Shown here: one piece after another, positions 25,950 to 34,399 of the stretch | How the letters are laid out: each line of letters opens with the position of its first letter | How positions within the stretch are numbered: the stretch's first letter is position 1 | DNA from: JACMLD01 sp044227095 | GTDB lineage: Bacteria > Bacteroidota > Bacteroidia > Chitinophagales > Chitinophagaceae | Assembly (NCBI GenBank): GCA_044227095.1 | Contig: JBGAFV010000001.1 | Coordinates: 1,860,001 to 1,924,000 of the forward strand | Reading direction: 5' to 3' | DNA: 64,000 nt | Program-made: the position numbers and the translations under genes | Notes under the pieces: model-generated | What the model was told of the DNA's origin: nothing | Seen by the model: only the letters and a program-made list of their open reading frames with translations | The model's database searches: none

Positions 25950-26252
25950 AAGCTGCAAGTTGTTAGCTGTTAGTTACAAGCTATTAGCTGATAGCTTAAC
26001 AGTTTCAAAGAAACACTCCGTGGCAAAGAAAAGCTGCAAGCTGTTAGCTACTAGCTGCAAGCTTTAGCCGTTTCGAAGAAACACCCTGTGTATTGCCTCA
26101 ATAGTTGTTACTATGAAAGTTTGTCCAATTAGGACTTACGTCTCGCTACAATGTAAATAATCCCTGTGCTTCTCTGTGTTCTTCGTGTCTCCGTGGTTAA
26201 GAAAAGCTACAAGCTGTTAGCTATTAGCTATTAGCTATTAGCTGCAAGCTTA
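25950..26252 (-). repeat. Composite intergenic repeat, inverted copy
   Basis: Read on the minus strand, the order is AACCACGGAGACACG.. with AACACAGAGAAGCACAGGG (26161-26200). A variable spacer follows, then GGCAATACACAGGGTGTTTC plus a CGAAACGGCTAAAGC segment (26047-26096), and finally blocks of AGCT-type repeats. This is the same order as the two direct copies at 53143-53520. A further AGCT block with a partial TTTC..GAAAC segment lies at 25950-26020. It is non-coding. Confidence 0.75.
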
Positions 26253-26520
26253 ACAGTCATCGTCAACAAACGTCTTTATTAAACTTCCTACTTCACTGTT
26301 GTAAAATAATTTGCGAATCTGCAGCTTTTTATTCGTCTTAATTAGTGTTTAAAAAATAAAGCCCCGGATTTCTCCAGAGCTTTTGTCAATACAGGCAGGC
26401 AATCGTACGCTAATGTAGGTGTTTTTTTTATTTATAAACAAATAGTTAATTTTTTCACCGCTGCGGTTATTCATTTACCCATTCCGGTTGTGCATTACAT
26501 ATAGTATATTTGCAGCCTTC
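26253..26520. other. Remaining apaG-mfd gap
   Basis: No gene is seen. The stretch holds a half-site GCGAATCTGCAGC near 26311, a hairpin at 26358-26384 (AAAGC..GGA/TCC..GCTTT) with T-rich flanks on both strands that could act as a terminator, and the mfd promoter region. Confidence 0.45.
26505..26512 (+). promoter_or_regulatory. -7 promoter box (TAtaTTTG) at mfd
   Basis: A perfect TAnnTTTG match eight bases before the mfd ATG. The nearest upstream TTG (26488-26490) is only 14 bases away, so the -33 half is uncertain. Confidence 0.45.
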
Positions 26521-29500
26521 ATGAACCTGGATGTGTTGCTCGAAGCGTTTGGTAAAGACCCCCGCGTTTTTTCTATAGCGGACAGGATAACCATGTCCAA
26601 ACCCCAGCAACTCTATCTTAAAAACCTTTATGGCAGTGCATCGCAATTTGTAGTTACCGCCATTTTTCAGCATCCTTCCTGCGCACAAATAAACCATCTT
26701 ATTGTATTGAATGATGCCGAAGAAGCAGCATACTTTCACAATACACTGGAAAGCCTTACCAATGCGCTTGATCTTTTTTACTTTCCATCATCTTTTAAAA
26801 ATAAAAAGAATTACAAGCTGCTCAATTCATCTCATGTAATGCTTCGTACAGAAGCATTAACAAAATTGAGCGGCGGCGGCAATAAAAAAATTATTGTTAC
26901 TTACCCGGAAGCCTTGTTTGAAAAAGTAGTATTGCCTAAAACGCTTTCAGAAAATATTGTCCGCATAAAGAATGGCGATATACTTGACATAAACAAGCTG
27001 TTATTGCAGTTTGATAATTATGGTTTCACCAAAACCGATTTTGTATACGAGCCCGGGCAATTTGCCATACGCGGAGGCATACTAGATATTTATTCATTTG
27101 GCAATGAAAAGCCATACAGGGTTGAATTGTTTGGCAACGATGTAGATTCTATCCGCATTTTTGATCCGGAAACCCAGCTTAGCGAAAGAAAACTTTTGCA
27201 GGTAACCATTATACCCAATGTAGAAACACAGTTTGAAGAAGGCGATAAAGTTTCACTGCTGGAATTTTTGCCGGAGAATACTGCTATATGGTTGCAGGAT
27301 TGGGATGTTATTAAAGAACGATTATTACAGGAAGAAGAAGACCTGCATCTTTTTATAGACCTGCAAAAAGATATTGCACCTGTAGCTAAAAAGATAAACA
27401 ACGGAGATGATGATAAGCTGGAGAAGAAAACTATTGCAGAAGAAGATTTTATACAGGCAACTGTATTGGAAGAACAAATCAATTTACGGCACCGTATAGA
27501 ATTTGGGCATCAGCCATCATTGACCACCTTGCACGAAGTGGAATTTCATACCAAAGAACAACCTGCGTTTAACCGGCAGTTTGATTTGCTGATAAAAGAT
27601 TTAAAAAGCAGGGAAGCCAAAAAATATGATATATACCTTTTTGCAGAAAATCCTAAACAGCTAGAAAGGCTTCACACCATTTTTACGGATTTAAAAGCTG
27701 AAATACAAGTAATACCAGTTCCTGTTTCTATTCACCAGGGTTTTATTGATGATGATCTGAAAGTTGTTTGTTATACCGATCACCAGATTTTTCAGCGTTA
27801 CCATAAATACCGTGTTAAACAAGCATACAATAAAAACAAAGCGCTTACACTAAGAACATTGCGTGAGTTGCAACCCGGAGATTATGTAACGCATATAGAT
27901 CATGGTGTGGGCGTATACAGTGGTTTGCAAAAAATAGAAGCCAACGGAAAACTGCAGGAAGCTGTAAGAATTATTTATAAAGACAGTGATATTTTATACG
28001 TTAATATTAACTCGCTGCATAAAATAGCCAAATTTACCGGTAAAGAAGGCGCTATACCCCGTGTAAACAAATTGGGCAGCGATGTATGGAACAAGCTGAA
28101 AGAAAAAACCAAGACAAAGGTTAAAGAGATTGCATTCGATCTTATAAAATTATATGCACAGCGAAAAGCGCAACACGGCTTTGCGCACCTGCCAGATAAC
28201 TATATGCAAACGGAACTGGAAGCTTCTTTTATTTATGAAGACACACCAGACCAGAGCAAAGCATCTATTGATGTAAAACGAGATATGGAATCGCCATCGC
28301 CAATGGACAGGCTTGTATGCGGCGATGTAGGTTTTGGAAAAACAGAAATAGCTGTTCGTGCAGCATTTAAAACTTGTTGCGATGGCAAGCAGGCTGTTGT
28401 ATTGGTGCCTACCACCATTCTTGCTTTTCAGCATTATAAAACTTTTAGTGAACGCTTAAAAGATTTTCCGGTTACTGTAGATTATATCAACCGATTTAAA
28501 TCTTCTAAAGAAAAAAAAGATACACTTAAAAAACTGGAAGAAGGAAAGATTGATATTATTATCGGTACACATGCACTGCTTGGTAAAGAAGTAAAGTTTA
28601 AAGACCTGGGGCTAATGGTAATAGACGAAGAACAGAAGTTTGGCGTAGCAGCAAAAGAAAAAATAAAAACACTGCGCACCAATGTAGATTGCCTTACACT
28701 AACGGCAACGCCTATACCAAGAACACTTCAGTTTAGTTTAATGGGCGCAAGGGATCTCAGCATCATAAATACACCGCCGCCCAACCGCCAGCCGATACAA
28801 ACAGAAGTGCAGGTGTTTAATGAAGATTTTATCCGTGATGCTATTTATTACGAAACAGAAAGGGGCGGACAGGTTTTCTTTATTCATAACCGCGTGCATG
28901 GCCTGGCAGAGATGGCGGGACTTATACAGGGCCTTTGCCCGGATTTAAGCATCGGTTTTGCGCACGGACAGTTAGAAGGCCATGAACTGGAAGAACGCAT
29001 TCTCGATTTTATTGATCAGAAATACGATGTACTGATTTGTACAAACATAGTAGAAAGCGGGGTGGACATTCCTAATGTAAACACCATCATTATTAATAAT
29101 GCTCACCAATTTGGTTTAAGCGATTTACACCAGTTGCGTGGCAGGGTAGGGCGCAGCAATAAAAAAGCATTCTGCTATTTATTAGCACCGCCGGTAAGCA
29201 CTTTACCTTCAGACTCAAGAAAGCGTTTGCAAACTTTAGAACAACATAGTGAACTGGGCAGTGGCTTCCAGATAGCTATGCGTGACCTTGATATACGTGG
29301 TGCAGGCAATATGCTTGGTGGAGAACAAAGTGGGTTTATGGCAGAGATTGGTTTTGAAATGTACCAGAAAATTTTGGATGAAGCGATACGTGAACTGAAA
29401 CGAACTTCTTTCCGTGAAGTGTTTAAAGAAGAAATACAAAAGCAGGAAGACTTTGTACAAGACTGTACTATTGATACCGATTTGGAAATATTGATACCGG

Positions 29501-29943
29501 ATAGTTATGTAGAAAGCATCACCGAAAGATTATCGTTATATACACGTCTTGATAATTGCGATACAGAAGAAGATCTGCAGGATTTTCATAAAGAAATGAT
29601 TGACAGGTTTGGCCCTATACCAGAACAGGTAGAAGATTTATTTATAACTGTACGTTGCCGCAAACTGGCTGTGGAGCTGGGTTTTGAGAAGATGAGCCTT
29701 AAAGACGAAACACTGCGCTGCTATTTTATTAACCGGCCAGACTCTCCATATTTTGAATCTGACATCTTTAAAAACACACTCGACTTTTTACAGAAACACA
29801 CCAATAAGGCAAAGCTAAAACAGGTAGGAAAATTGTTTATGCTGGTAGTAAACGATATTAAAAGTATGGAAGCAATGCTTGCATTCTTACAGCGTATGCA
29901 TAAGGGCGTTGTTGAAAAAGAAGGTGTGGGGCTTAAGGTGTAA
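26521..29943 (+). CDS. mfd: Transcription-repair coupling factor Mfd
   Basis: Mfd removes RNA polymerase stalled at DNA lesions and recruits UvrA. The 1140-residue protein has the UvrB-homology region in the N-terminal half, with FAIRGGILDIYSFG near residue 182 as landmark. The polymerase-interaction/CarD-like domain includes LQPGDYVTHIDHGVGVYSG near 453. The SF2 translocase has Walker A GDVGFGKTE (lysine near 607), a DEEQKFG Walker B near 702, TATPIPRT, VESGVDIPNVNT and QLRGRVGRS. The C-terminal UvrA-masking domain follows. The ATG at 26521 is chosen; the ATG 33 bases upstream lies before the -7 box. Confidence 0.96.
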   Translation: MNLDVLLEAFGKDPRVFSIADRITMSKPQQLYLKNLYGSASQFVVTAIFQHPSCAQINHLIVLNDAEEAAYFHNTLESLTNALDLFYFPSSFKNKKNYKLLNSSHVMLRTEALTKLSGGGNKKIIVTYPEALFEKVVLPKTLSENIVRIKNGDILDINKLLLQFDNYGFTKTDFVYEPGQFAIRGGILDIYSFGNEKPYRVELFGNDVDSIRIFDPETQLSERKLLQVTIIPNVETQFEEGDKVSLLEFLPENTAIWLQDWDVIKERLLQEEEDLHLFIDLQKDIAPVAKKINNGDDDKLEKKTIAEEDFIQATVLEEQINLRHRIEFGHQPSLTTLHEVEFHTKEQPAFNRQFDLLIKDLKSREAKKYDIYLFAENPKQLERLHTIFTDLKAEIQVIPVPVSIHQGFIDDDLKVVCYTDHQIFQRYHKYRVKQAYNKNKALTLRTLRELQPGDYVTHIDHGVGVYSGLQKIEANGKLQEAVRIIYKDSDILYVNINSLHKIAKFTGKEGAIPRVNKLGSDVWNKLKEKTKTKVKEIAFDLIKLYAQRKAQHGFAHLPDNYMQTELEASFIYEDTPDQSKASIDVKRDMESPSPMDRLVCGDVGFGKTEIAVRAAFKTCCDGKQAVVLVPTTILAFQHYKTFSERLKDFPVTVDYINRFKSSKEKKDTLKKLEEGKIDIIIGTHALLGKEVKFKDLGLMVIDEEQKFGVAAKEKIKTLRTNVDCLTLTATPIPRTLQFSLMGARDLSIINTPPPNRQPIQTEVQVFNEDFIRDAIYYETERGGQVFFIHNRVHGLAEMAGLIQGLCPDLSIGFAHGQLEGHELEERILDFIDQKYDVLICTNIVESGVDIPNVNTIIINNAHQFGLSDLHQLRGRVGRSNKKAFCYLLAPPVSTLPSDSRKRLQTLEQHSELGSGFQIAMRDLDIRGAGNMLGGEQSGFMAEIGFEMYQKILDEAIRELKRTSFREVFKEEIQKQEDFVQDCTIDTDLEILIPDSYVESITERLSLYTRLDNCDTEEDLQDFHKEMIDRFGPIPEQVEDLFITVRCRKLAVELGFEKMSLKDETLRCYFINRPDSPYFESDIFKNTLDFLQKHTNKAKLKQVGKLFMLVVNDIKSMEAMLAFLQRMHKGVVEKEGVGLKV

Positions 29944-29984
29944 GGGAAGAGGAAGAAGGTACATAAGATGAGAAATGATTTGTA

Positions 29985-30130
29985 GCACAAGTGAGTGACA
30001 CAACGATGCTGCCCAAAGAACCAACGCTGGCGCTAAAAAATATGATAAATGTGAAAATGAAAGACAAAGTATTGTATCAGTCCTGTTCTAACAATACAGC
30101 TAACCTTAAACTTTAGACCTAACACCTTAA
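29985..30130. repeat. Interspersed repeat segments downstream of mfd
   Basis: The stretch contains CACAAGTGAGTGACACAACGATGC, whose complement resembles ATCGTTGCGTCGCACACTT at 57404-57422, followed by a second module with CCTTAAACTTTAGACC and CACCTTAAACT. No coding signal is present. Confidence 0.45.
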
Positions 30131-30137
30131 ACTATCT

Positions 30138-30566
30138 TTAAAGGTCTTTCTCCATTATATAATGCGGAATGGTTACTTCCATAAATTCTTCTCCGGCTAT
30201 ATGGTAACCTTGTTTTTCGTAAAAGCCGGAAGCGGTTTTGCGGGCATGCATAAGCAGCTTTTTATAACCCATATCACGGGCGAGGTTTTCTGCAAAATTC
30301 ATTAAGGCACGGCCTATACCTTTACCCTGTACATTGTTCATTACGGCCATTTGCCTTAACCTTACTGTATTATCCGGTTGCTTTATAAGCATGCAGCAAC
30401 CGAGGATGCGTTCATCTTCAAAAGCGCCAATCAGCACTTCATCTTTTTCTTTTTCCAATTCATCGGCAGTAAAAGTAAGGCCTAGTGGTTTGCGCAGAAT
30501 GTCCATACGCATTTGAACCATTTGCTGGTATTCTTTTGAGCCGTGGTCTATAATCTTTAATGCCAT
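30138..30566 (-). CDS. GNAT family N-acetyltransferase
   Basis: This is a 142-residue single-domain acetyltransferase. The acetyl-CoA loop is visible as MAVMNNVQGKGIGRALMNFAE near residues 73-93, including the Q-x-x-G-x-G/A signature, followed by MGYKKLLMHARKTASGFYEKQGY, which is the usual motif B. The ElaA-like N terminus (KIIDHGSKEYQQMVQMR) is common in Bacteroidota. The substrate is unknown. It stands alone on the minus strand between mfd and gldF, with repeats on both sides. Confidence 0.88.
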   Translation of the reverse strand: MALKIIDHGSKEYQQMVQMRMDILRKPLGLTFTADELEKEKDEVLIGAFEDERILGCCMLIKQPDNTVRLRQMAVMNNVQGKGIGRALMNFAENLARDMGYKKLLMHARKTASGFYEKQGYHIAGEEFMEVTIPHYIMEKDL

Positions 30567-30648
30567 GCAGTTAGTGCTTAAAATGTTGGATTGAACCCCA
30601 ATTTACTAATTAGCAATGACAAGTGGAGCAGGAATAACAAGAAAATCA

Positions 30649-30766
30649 GTCTGTAGTCAGTAGTCGAGAGTCGTGAGGCGTGAGACGTCAGTCGTCAATC
30701 TTGCGGCATTTGCTTTAACTATCGACTACGGGCTCTTGACTCCCGACTGAGGTCTCACGACTCACG
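30649..30766. repeat. Imperfect inverted repeat with AGTCG/CGTGAG units
   Basis: Left arm units (GTAGTCAGTAGTCGAGAGTCG, CGTGAGACGTCAGTCG) face a right arm whose complement reads CGTGAGTCGTGAGACCTCAG. About 45 bases lie between. It fills the gap between the GNAT gene and gldF and is non-coding. Confidence 0.65.
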
Positions 30767-30806
30767 TTCACACACAATGCAAATCAGCTATTTGCGTTGA
30801 ATACAT

Positions 30807-30814
30807 TATTTTTG
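30807..30814 (+). promoter_or_regulatory. -7 promoter box (TAttTTTG) at gldF
   Basis: A perfect TAnnTTTG match ends four bases before the gldF ATG, so any transcript from it would be leaderless or nearly so. Confidence 0.42.
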
Positions 30815-30818
30815 AAGC

Positions 30819-31550
30819 ATGTGGTCTGTTTGTAAGAAAGAATTCCGGCAATTTTTTAGCAGTCTTACGGGTATTATAGCCCTGGCAGTGTTCCTGCTGC
30901 TTAATGGCCTGTTCCTTTTTGTCTTTCCAGATAGCAATATGCTGGATTTTGGTTATGCTACCCTTGACAGGTTTTTTGAACTTGCCCCATGGATTTTTAC
31001 TTTTCTTGTACCAGCTATAACCATGCGCACATTTTCTGATGAATTTAAAGGCGGTACTTACGAAATCCTGCAAACTAAACCGCTTGCCTATCCGCAAATT
31101 GTAGGCGGCAAATACCTGGGCTGCCTGCTGATTATTATACTAACCATATTGCCCACATTTTTATATGCCTATACCATGCAGTCATTAAGTGCAGGAGACA
31201 CCGGTATAGATGTGGGTGGAATTATTGGTTCTTATACCGGGTTGTTTTTTTTAGCCGCTGCTTTTACTGCCATTGGCATTTGTTGTAGCAGTTTAACAAA
31301 CAACGCTGTGGTTGCTTTTATAGTAAGCGCTTTTGCCTGTTTTATCTTGTATACAGGTTTTAATGCCATTAGCCGTATTGCCGCACTGGCTTCCGGCGCA
31401 GGTTATTATTTAGAAATGCTGGGTATCGATTTTCATTACCGCAGCATTAGCCGTGGTGTAATAGACAGTCGCGATATAGTGTATTTTATCAGTGTAATTG
31501 CTTTCTTTTTGTTGTTTACGCAACGCAACCTTATTAAACGCAGGCCCTGA
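30819..31550 (+). CDS. gldF: Gliding-associated ABC transporter permease GldF
   Basis: The 243-residue protein is an ABC-2 type permease with six membrane helices (first at about 14-35, last at about 222-238). The ABC-2 blocks are FELAPWIFTFLVPAITMRTFSDEFKGGTYEILQTKP near 48-83 (landmarks P63, R67 and G76). In Flavobacterium johnsoniae GldF acts with GldG and the ATPase GldA in gliding. The next gene is gldG, whose ATG follows the gldF stop without a gap, which supports the assignment. gldA is not in the window, as is common. Confidence 0.93.
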   Translation: MWSVCKKEFRQFFSSLTGIIALAVFLLLNGLFLFVFPDSNMLDFGYATLDRFFELAPWIFTFLVPAITMRTFSDEFKGGTYEILQTKPLAYPQIVGGKYLGCLLIIILTILPTFLYAYTMQSLSAGDTGIDVGGIIGSYTGLFFLAAAFTAIGICCSSLTNNAVVAFIVSAFACFILYTGFNAISRIAALASGAGYYLEMLGIDFHYRSISRGVIDSRDIVYFISVIAFFLLFTQRNLIKRRP

Positions 31551-33254
31551 ATGAAAAAATTGCTGGCTACAAAATACTGGTGGATAGTTTTGCTTGCATT
31601 GCTGGTGATGGTCAATTTTGCTGCATCATTCTTTAATGTAAGGGCCGATCTTACAGAAGAAAAAAGGTTTACACTTTCAAATCCCACAAAAAAAATGATT
31701 AAGGGTATTGATGGCCAGGTAAACATCACTGTTTTCCTCGACGGAGATCTGCCCAAAGATTTTAAAAAATTAAAAAACAGCACCACAGAATTATTAGAAG
31801 AGTTTAAAGAGATTGGCAAAAGCAAAATCAAATATGTTTTTGAAAAACCCGGAACCGGCATGAGCGATTCTGCAAAATCAAAATTTCTTGATTCCATAGC
31901 CACGCTGGGTATAAAGCCATACACAATAGATGCACAGGTAAAAGAGGGAGAAGGTTCAGAACAAAGACAAGTAGTGCCAGGTGCGTTGATTGCATACAAA
32001 GACAGGGTAATGGCAGTTGATTTATTGGCCGGACAAAATTCTGAACTGGATGAAAGCTCCATTAACCGTGTAGAAGCAACGCTTGAATACAAATTTGCCA
32101 ACGCAATTAATAAGATTACAAAAGACACGGTGCCGCTCATTGGCTATCTTACCGGCAATGGTGAGCCACTTTCTTACAATGTGTATGATCTTATTGGCAA
32201 CAACCTTAAGCGCAATTACGCTTTTCGCATTTTTAATATTGATAGCTTTCCTGTTATTCCATCGCTCTTTAGTGCTATGGTAATTACCAAGCCAACACAG
32301 AAATTTACAGACGAACAAAAATTAAAACTTGACCAGTATGTAATGCACGGCGGTAAATTGTTGTGGATGGTGGATTACCTCTATGCAGAGATGGATAGCC
32401 TGGAGCGTTCTCAAAATGATTTTATTGCTTTTGATCGAGGGCTTAACCTCGATGATCAGTTCTTTAAGTATGGCGTACGCATCAATCTTGATTTGCTGGA
32501 AGATGTAAACTGCGATGGATATCCTTCTGTAATTGGTACACAAGGAGGAAAGCCGCAGATAAAAGTTTTACCTTTTAATTATTTTCCGCTGCTGGCCAAT
32601 TATAATAATCATCCTATTGCAAAGAACCTGGACTATGTGGTGTCTCAATTCCCCAATTCTATTGACACAGTAAAAGCAGAAGGCATTAAAAAAACAATTT
32701 TGCTGGCTACATCAGACGCTACAAAAATATTAAGCACACCGGCCAAAGTTAGTTTTACAGAGCTGGCCACGCAGGCAAACATTGCAGGTTTTAACCAGAA
32801 GAATGTGCCTGTAGCAGTTTTGCTTGAAGGAAAATTTCATTCACTCTATAATAACAGGGTGAGCACGGCTATGCGTGATTCACTCGCCAGTGCAGGCAGC
32901 CAGTTTGCTGCGCAATGTGCTGCAGACAATAAAATGATTGTAATTGCAGATGGTGATATTGCACTAAACGCGGTTACAAAAAATGAAGGGCCATTGCAAA
33001 TGGGCATGAACCCTTATACCAAATATAAATACGCCAACAGCGAATTTATTATGAACTGCGTTGAATACCTTGTAGACAACTCCGGCATATTGGAAACACG
33101 CAGCAAAGATCTCACACTCCGTTTACTGGATAAGAAAAAGCTGGAAACAGATAAAACAAAATGGCAACTCATCAATATCATTGTTCCGCTGTTGCTGGTT
33201 ATTTTATTCGGCGCTGTTTACCAGTTTATACGCAAAAGAAAATACAGTTCATAG
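31551..33254 (+). CDS. gldG: Gliding-associated ABC transporter protein GldG
   Basis: This 567-residue protein has an N-terminal membrane helix (about residues 10-28, VLLALLVMVNFAASFF), a large extracytoplasmic domain, and a C-terminal membrane helix (about 541-560) followed by a short basic tail. The early block FNVRADLTEEKRFTLSNPTKKMI is the hallmark of GldG and related ABC-associated (DUF4350/GldG) proteins, in which this domain probably contacts substrate or other envelope parts. The start codon directly follows the gldF stop, so translation is likely coupled. It is involved in gliding in Flavobacterium; the exact cargo is unknown. Confidence 0.94.
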   Translation: MKKLLATKYWWIVLLALLVMVNFAASFFNVRADLTEEKRFTLSNPTKKMIKGIDGQVNITVFLDGDLPKDFKKLKNSTTELLEEFKEIGKSKIKYVFEKPGTGMSDSAKSKFLDSIATLGIKPYTIDAQVKEGEGSEQRQVVPGALIAYKDRVMAVDLLAGQNSELDESSINRVEATLEYKFANAINKITKDTVPLIGYLTGNGEPLSYNVYDLIGNNLKRNYAFRIFNIDSFPVIPSLFSAMVITKPTQKFTDEQKLKLDQYVMHGGKLLWMVDYLYAEMDSLERSQNDFIAFDRGLNLDDQFFKYGVRINLDLLEDVNCDGYPSVIGTQGGKPQIKVLPFNYFPLLANYNNHPIAKNLDYVVSQFPNSIDTVKAEGIKKTILLATSDATKILSTPAKVSFTELATQANIAGFNQKNVPVAVLLEGKFHSLYNNRVSTAMRDSLASAGSQFAAQCAADNKMIVIADGDIALNAVTKNEGPLQMGMNPYTKYKYANSEFIMNCVEYLVDNSGILETRSKDLTLRLLDKKKLETDKTKWQLINIIVPLLLVILFGAVYQFIRKRKYSS

Positions 33255-33344
33255 TTCTATACTCCCCGGTTTATTGTTTCTTTATTTCGAAAATGCATCA
33301 TTATAAATAAGGCATACATTTGGTAGTAGAAAAAATGTTTTAGG

Positions 33345-33432
33345 TTAGAACAAAGTCTTAACAACTATTGAACACGGAACTTCTGAAAGCGGAGTAAGCG
33401 AATTATCGAACTTTGAACTAAGAACTAAGAAA
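33345..33432. repeat. Intergenic repeat before the TerC gene
   Basis: The block holds TATTGAACACGGAACTTCTG, CGAATTATCGAACTTTGAAC and TAAGAACTAAG units, a 'GAACTT' type of low-complexity non-coding sequence. Only one copy is clear in this window, so its repeat nature is inferred from its internal units. Confidence 0.4.
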
Positions 33433-34368
33433 ATGGACAGAGAGCAAGTAACGTATCTGGTATTTGGCATTGCATTAGTACTGGCATTGATTTTTGATTT
33501 GGGCCTGCTCAGCAAAAAATCTGCTGTTGTTTCTACAAAAAAAGCCCTTATTCAAACTATTTTCTGGGTTTCTCTTGCACTTGGTTTTGGTGTTTTTCTA
33601 CTGCTGGAAAATGGGCATACGGTAGCTGTAGAATATCTTAGCGCTTACCTCATGGAATGGAGCCTGAGTATTGATAATATTTTTGTTTTCATTCTCATTT
33701 TTACTTTTTTTGGTGTTAAAGAAACGCATTACGCACGTGTATTGCTCATTGGTATTTTAATGGCAATATTGCTGCGTGTACTTTTTATTACGGTAGGAAT
33801 AGAACTGGTAGAGCGTTTCCGGTGGATACTGTATATTTTTGGAGGAATTCTGGTGTTTACAGGTATTAAAATGTTTGCCGCCAAAAAAGATGAAGAAATT
33901 GATCTCGAAAAAAACGGCGTGTATAAATTCCTGAAAAGATTTTTTCCTATTACCAACGAAGAAAACGGCGTGCACCTCACTATTATAAAAAATGGCAAAA
34001 GGTTTTACACCAAAATTTTTATTGTTATTGTTATGCTGGCAACCATAGATGTGTTGTTTGCGCTTGATTCTATCCCCGCAGTATTTGCTATTTCGCAAAA
34101 CCGGCTGGTGGTGTACACTTCCAATATATTTGCAGTGCTGGGTTTGCGTTCTCTTTTCTTTTTATTGAAAGGTGCGGTAGATAAATTCAGTCACCTGCAA
34201 CAGGGCATTGCCATTGTGCTTATTTTTATTGGCCTTAAAATGCTGGCAGAAATTCCTTATATAGATATTCATATACCCGTTTATATTTCTTTAATTGTAA
34301 TTGTGGTTTGCCTTGCCGGTGCTATTCTTTATTCGGTACAGGTGTCAGAAAAAAATGAGGGTGAATAA
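33433..34368 (+). CDS. TerC family integral membrane protein
   Basis: The 311-residue protein has about nine membrane helices and the two TerC signature blocks: MEWSLSIDNIFVFILIF near residue 73 and IDVLFALDSIPAVFAIS near residue 203, each with a conserved acidic residue inside a helix. TerC/Alx proteins export metal ions, notably manganese, or support membrane protein metalation. A short hydrophilic loop (KKDEEIDLEKNG) separates the two halves. The genomic neighbours do not help with substrate. The ATG start fits the family. Confidence 0.9.
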   Translation: MDREQVTYLVFGIALVLALIFDLGLLSKKSAVVSTKKALIQTIFWVSLALGFGVFLLLENGHTVAVEYLSAYLMEWSLSIDNIFVFILIFTFFGVKETHYARVLLIGILMAILLRVLFITVGIELVERFRWILYIFGGILVFTGIKMFAAKKDEEIDLEKNGVYKFLKRFFPITNEENGVHLTIIKNGKRFYTKIFIVIVMLATIDVLFALDSIPAVFAISQNRLVVYTSNIFAVLGLRSLFFLLKGAVDKFSHLQQGIAIVLIFIGLKMLAEIPYIDIHIPVYISLIVIVVCLAGAILYSVQVSEKNEGE

Positions 34369-34399
34369 AAAATATTAAGACCTTACTATTAATTTTTTT

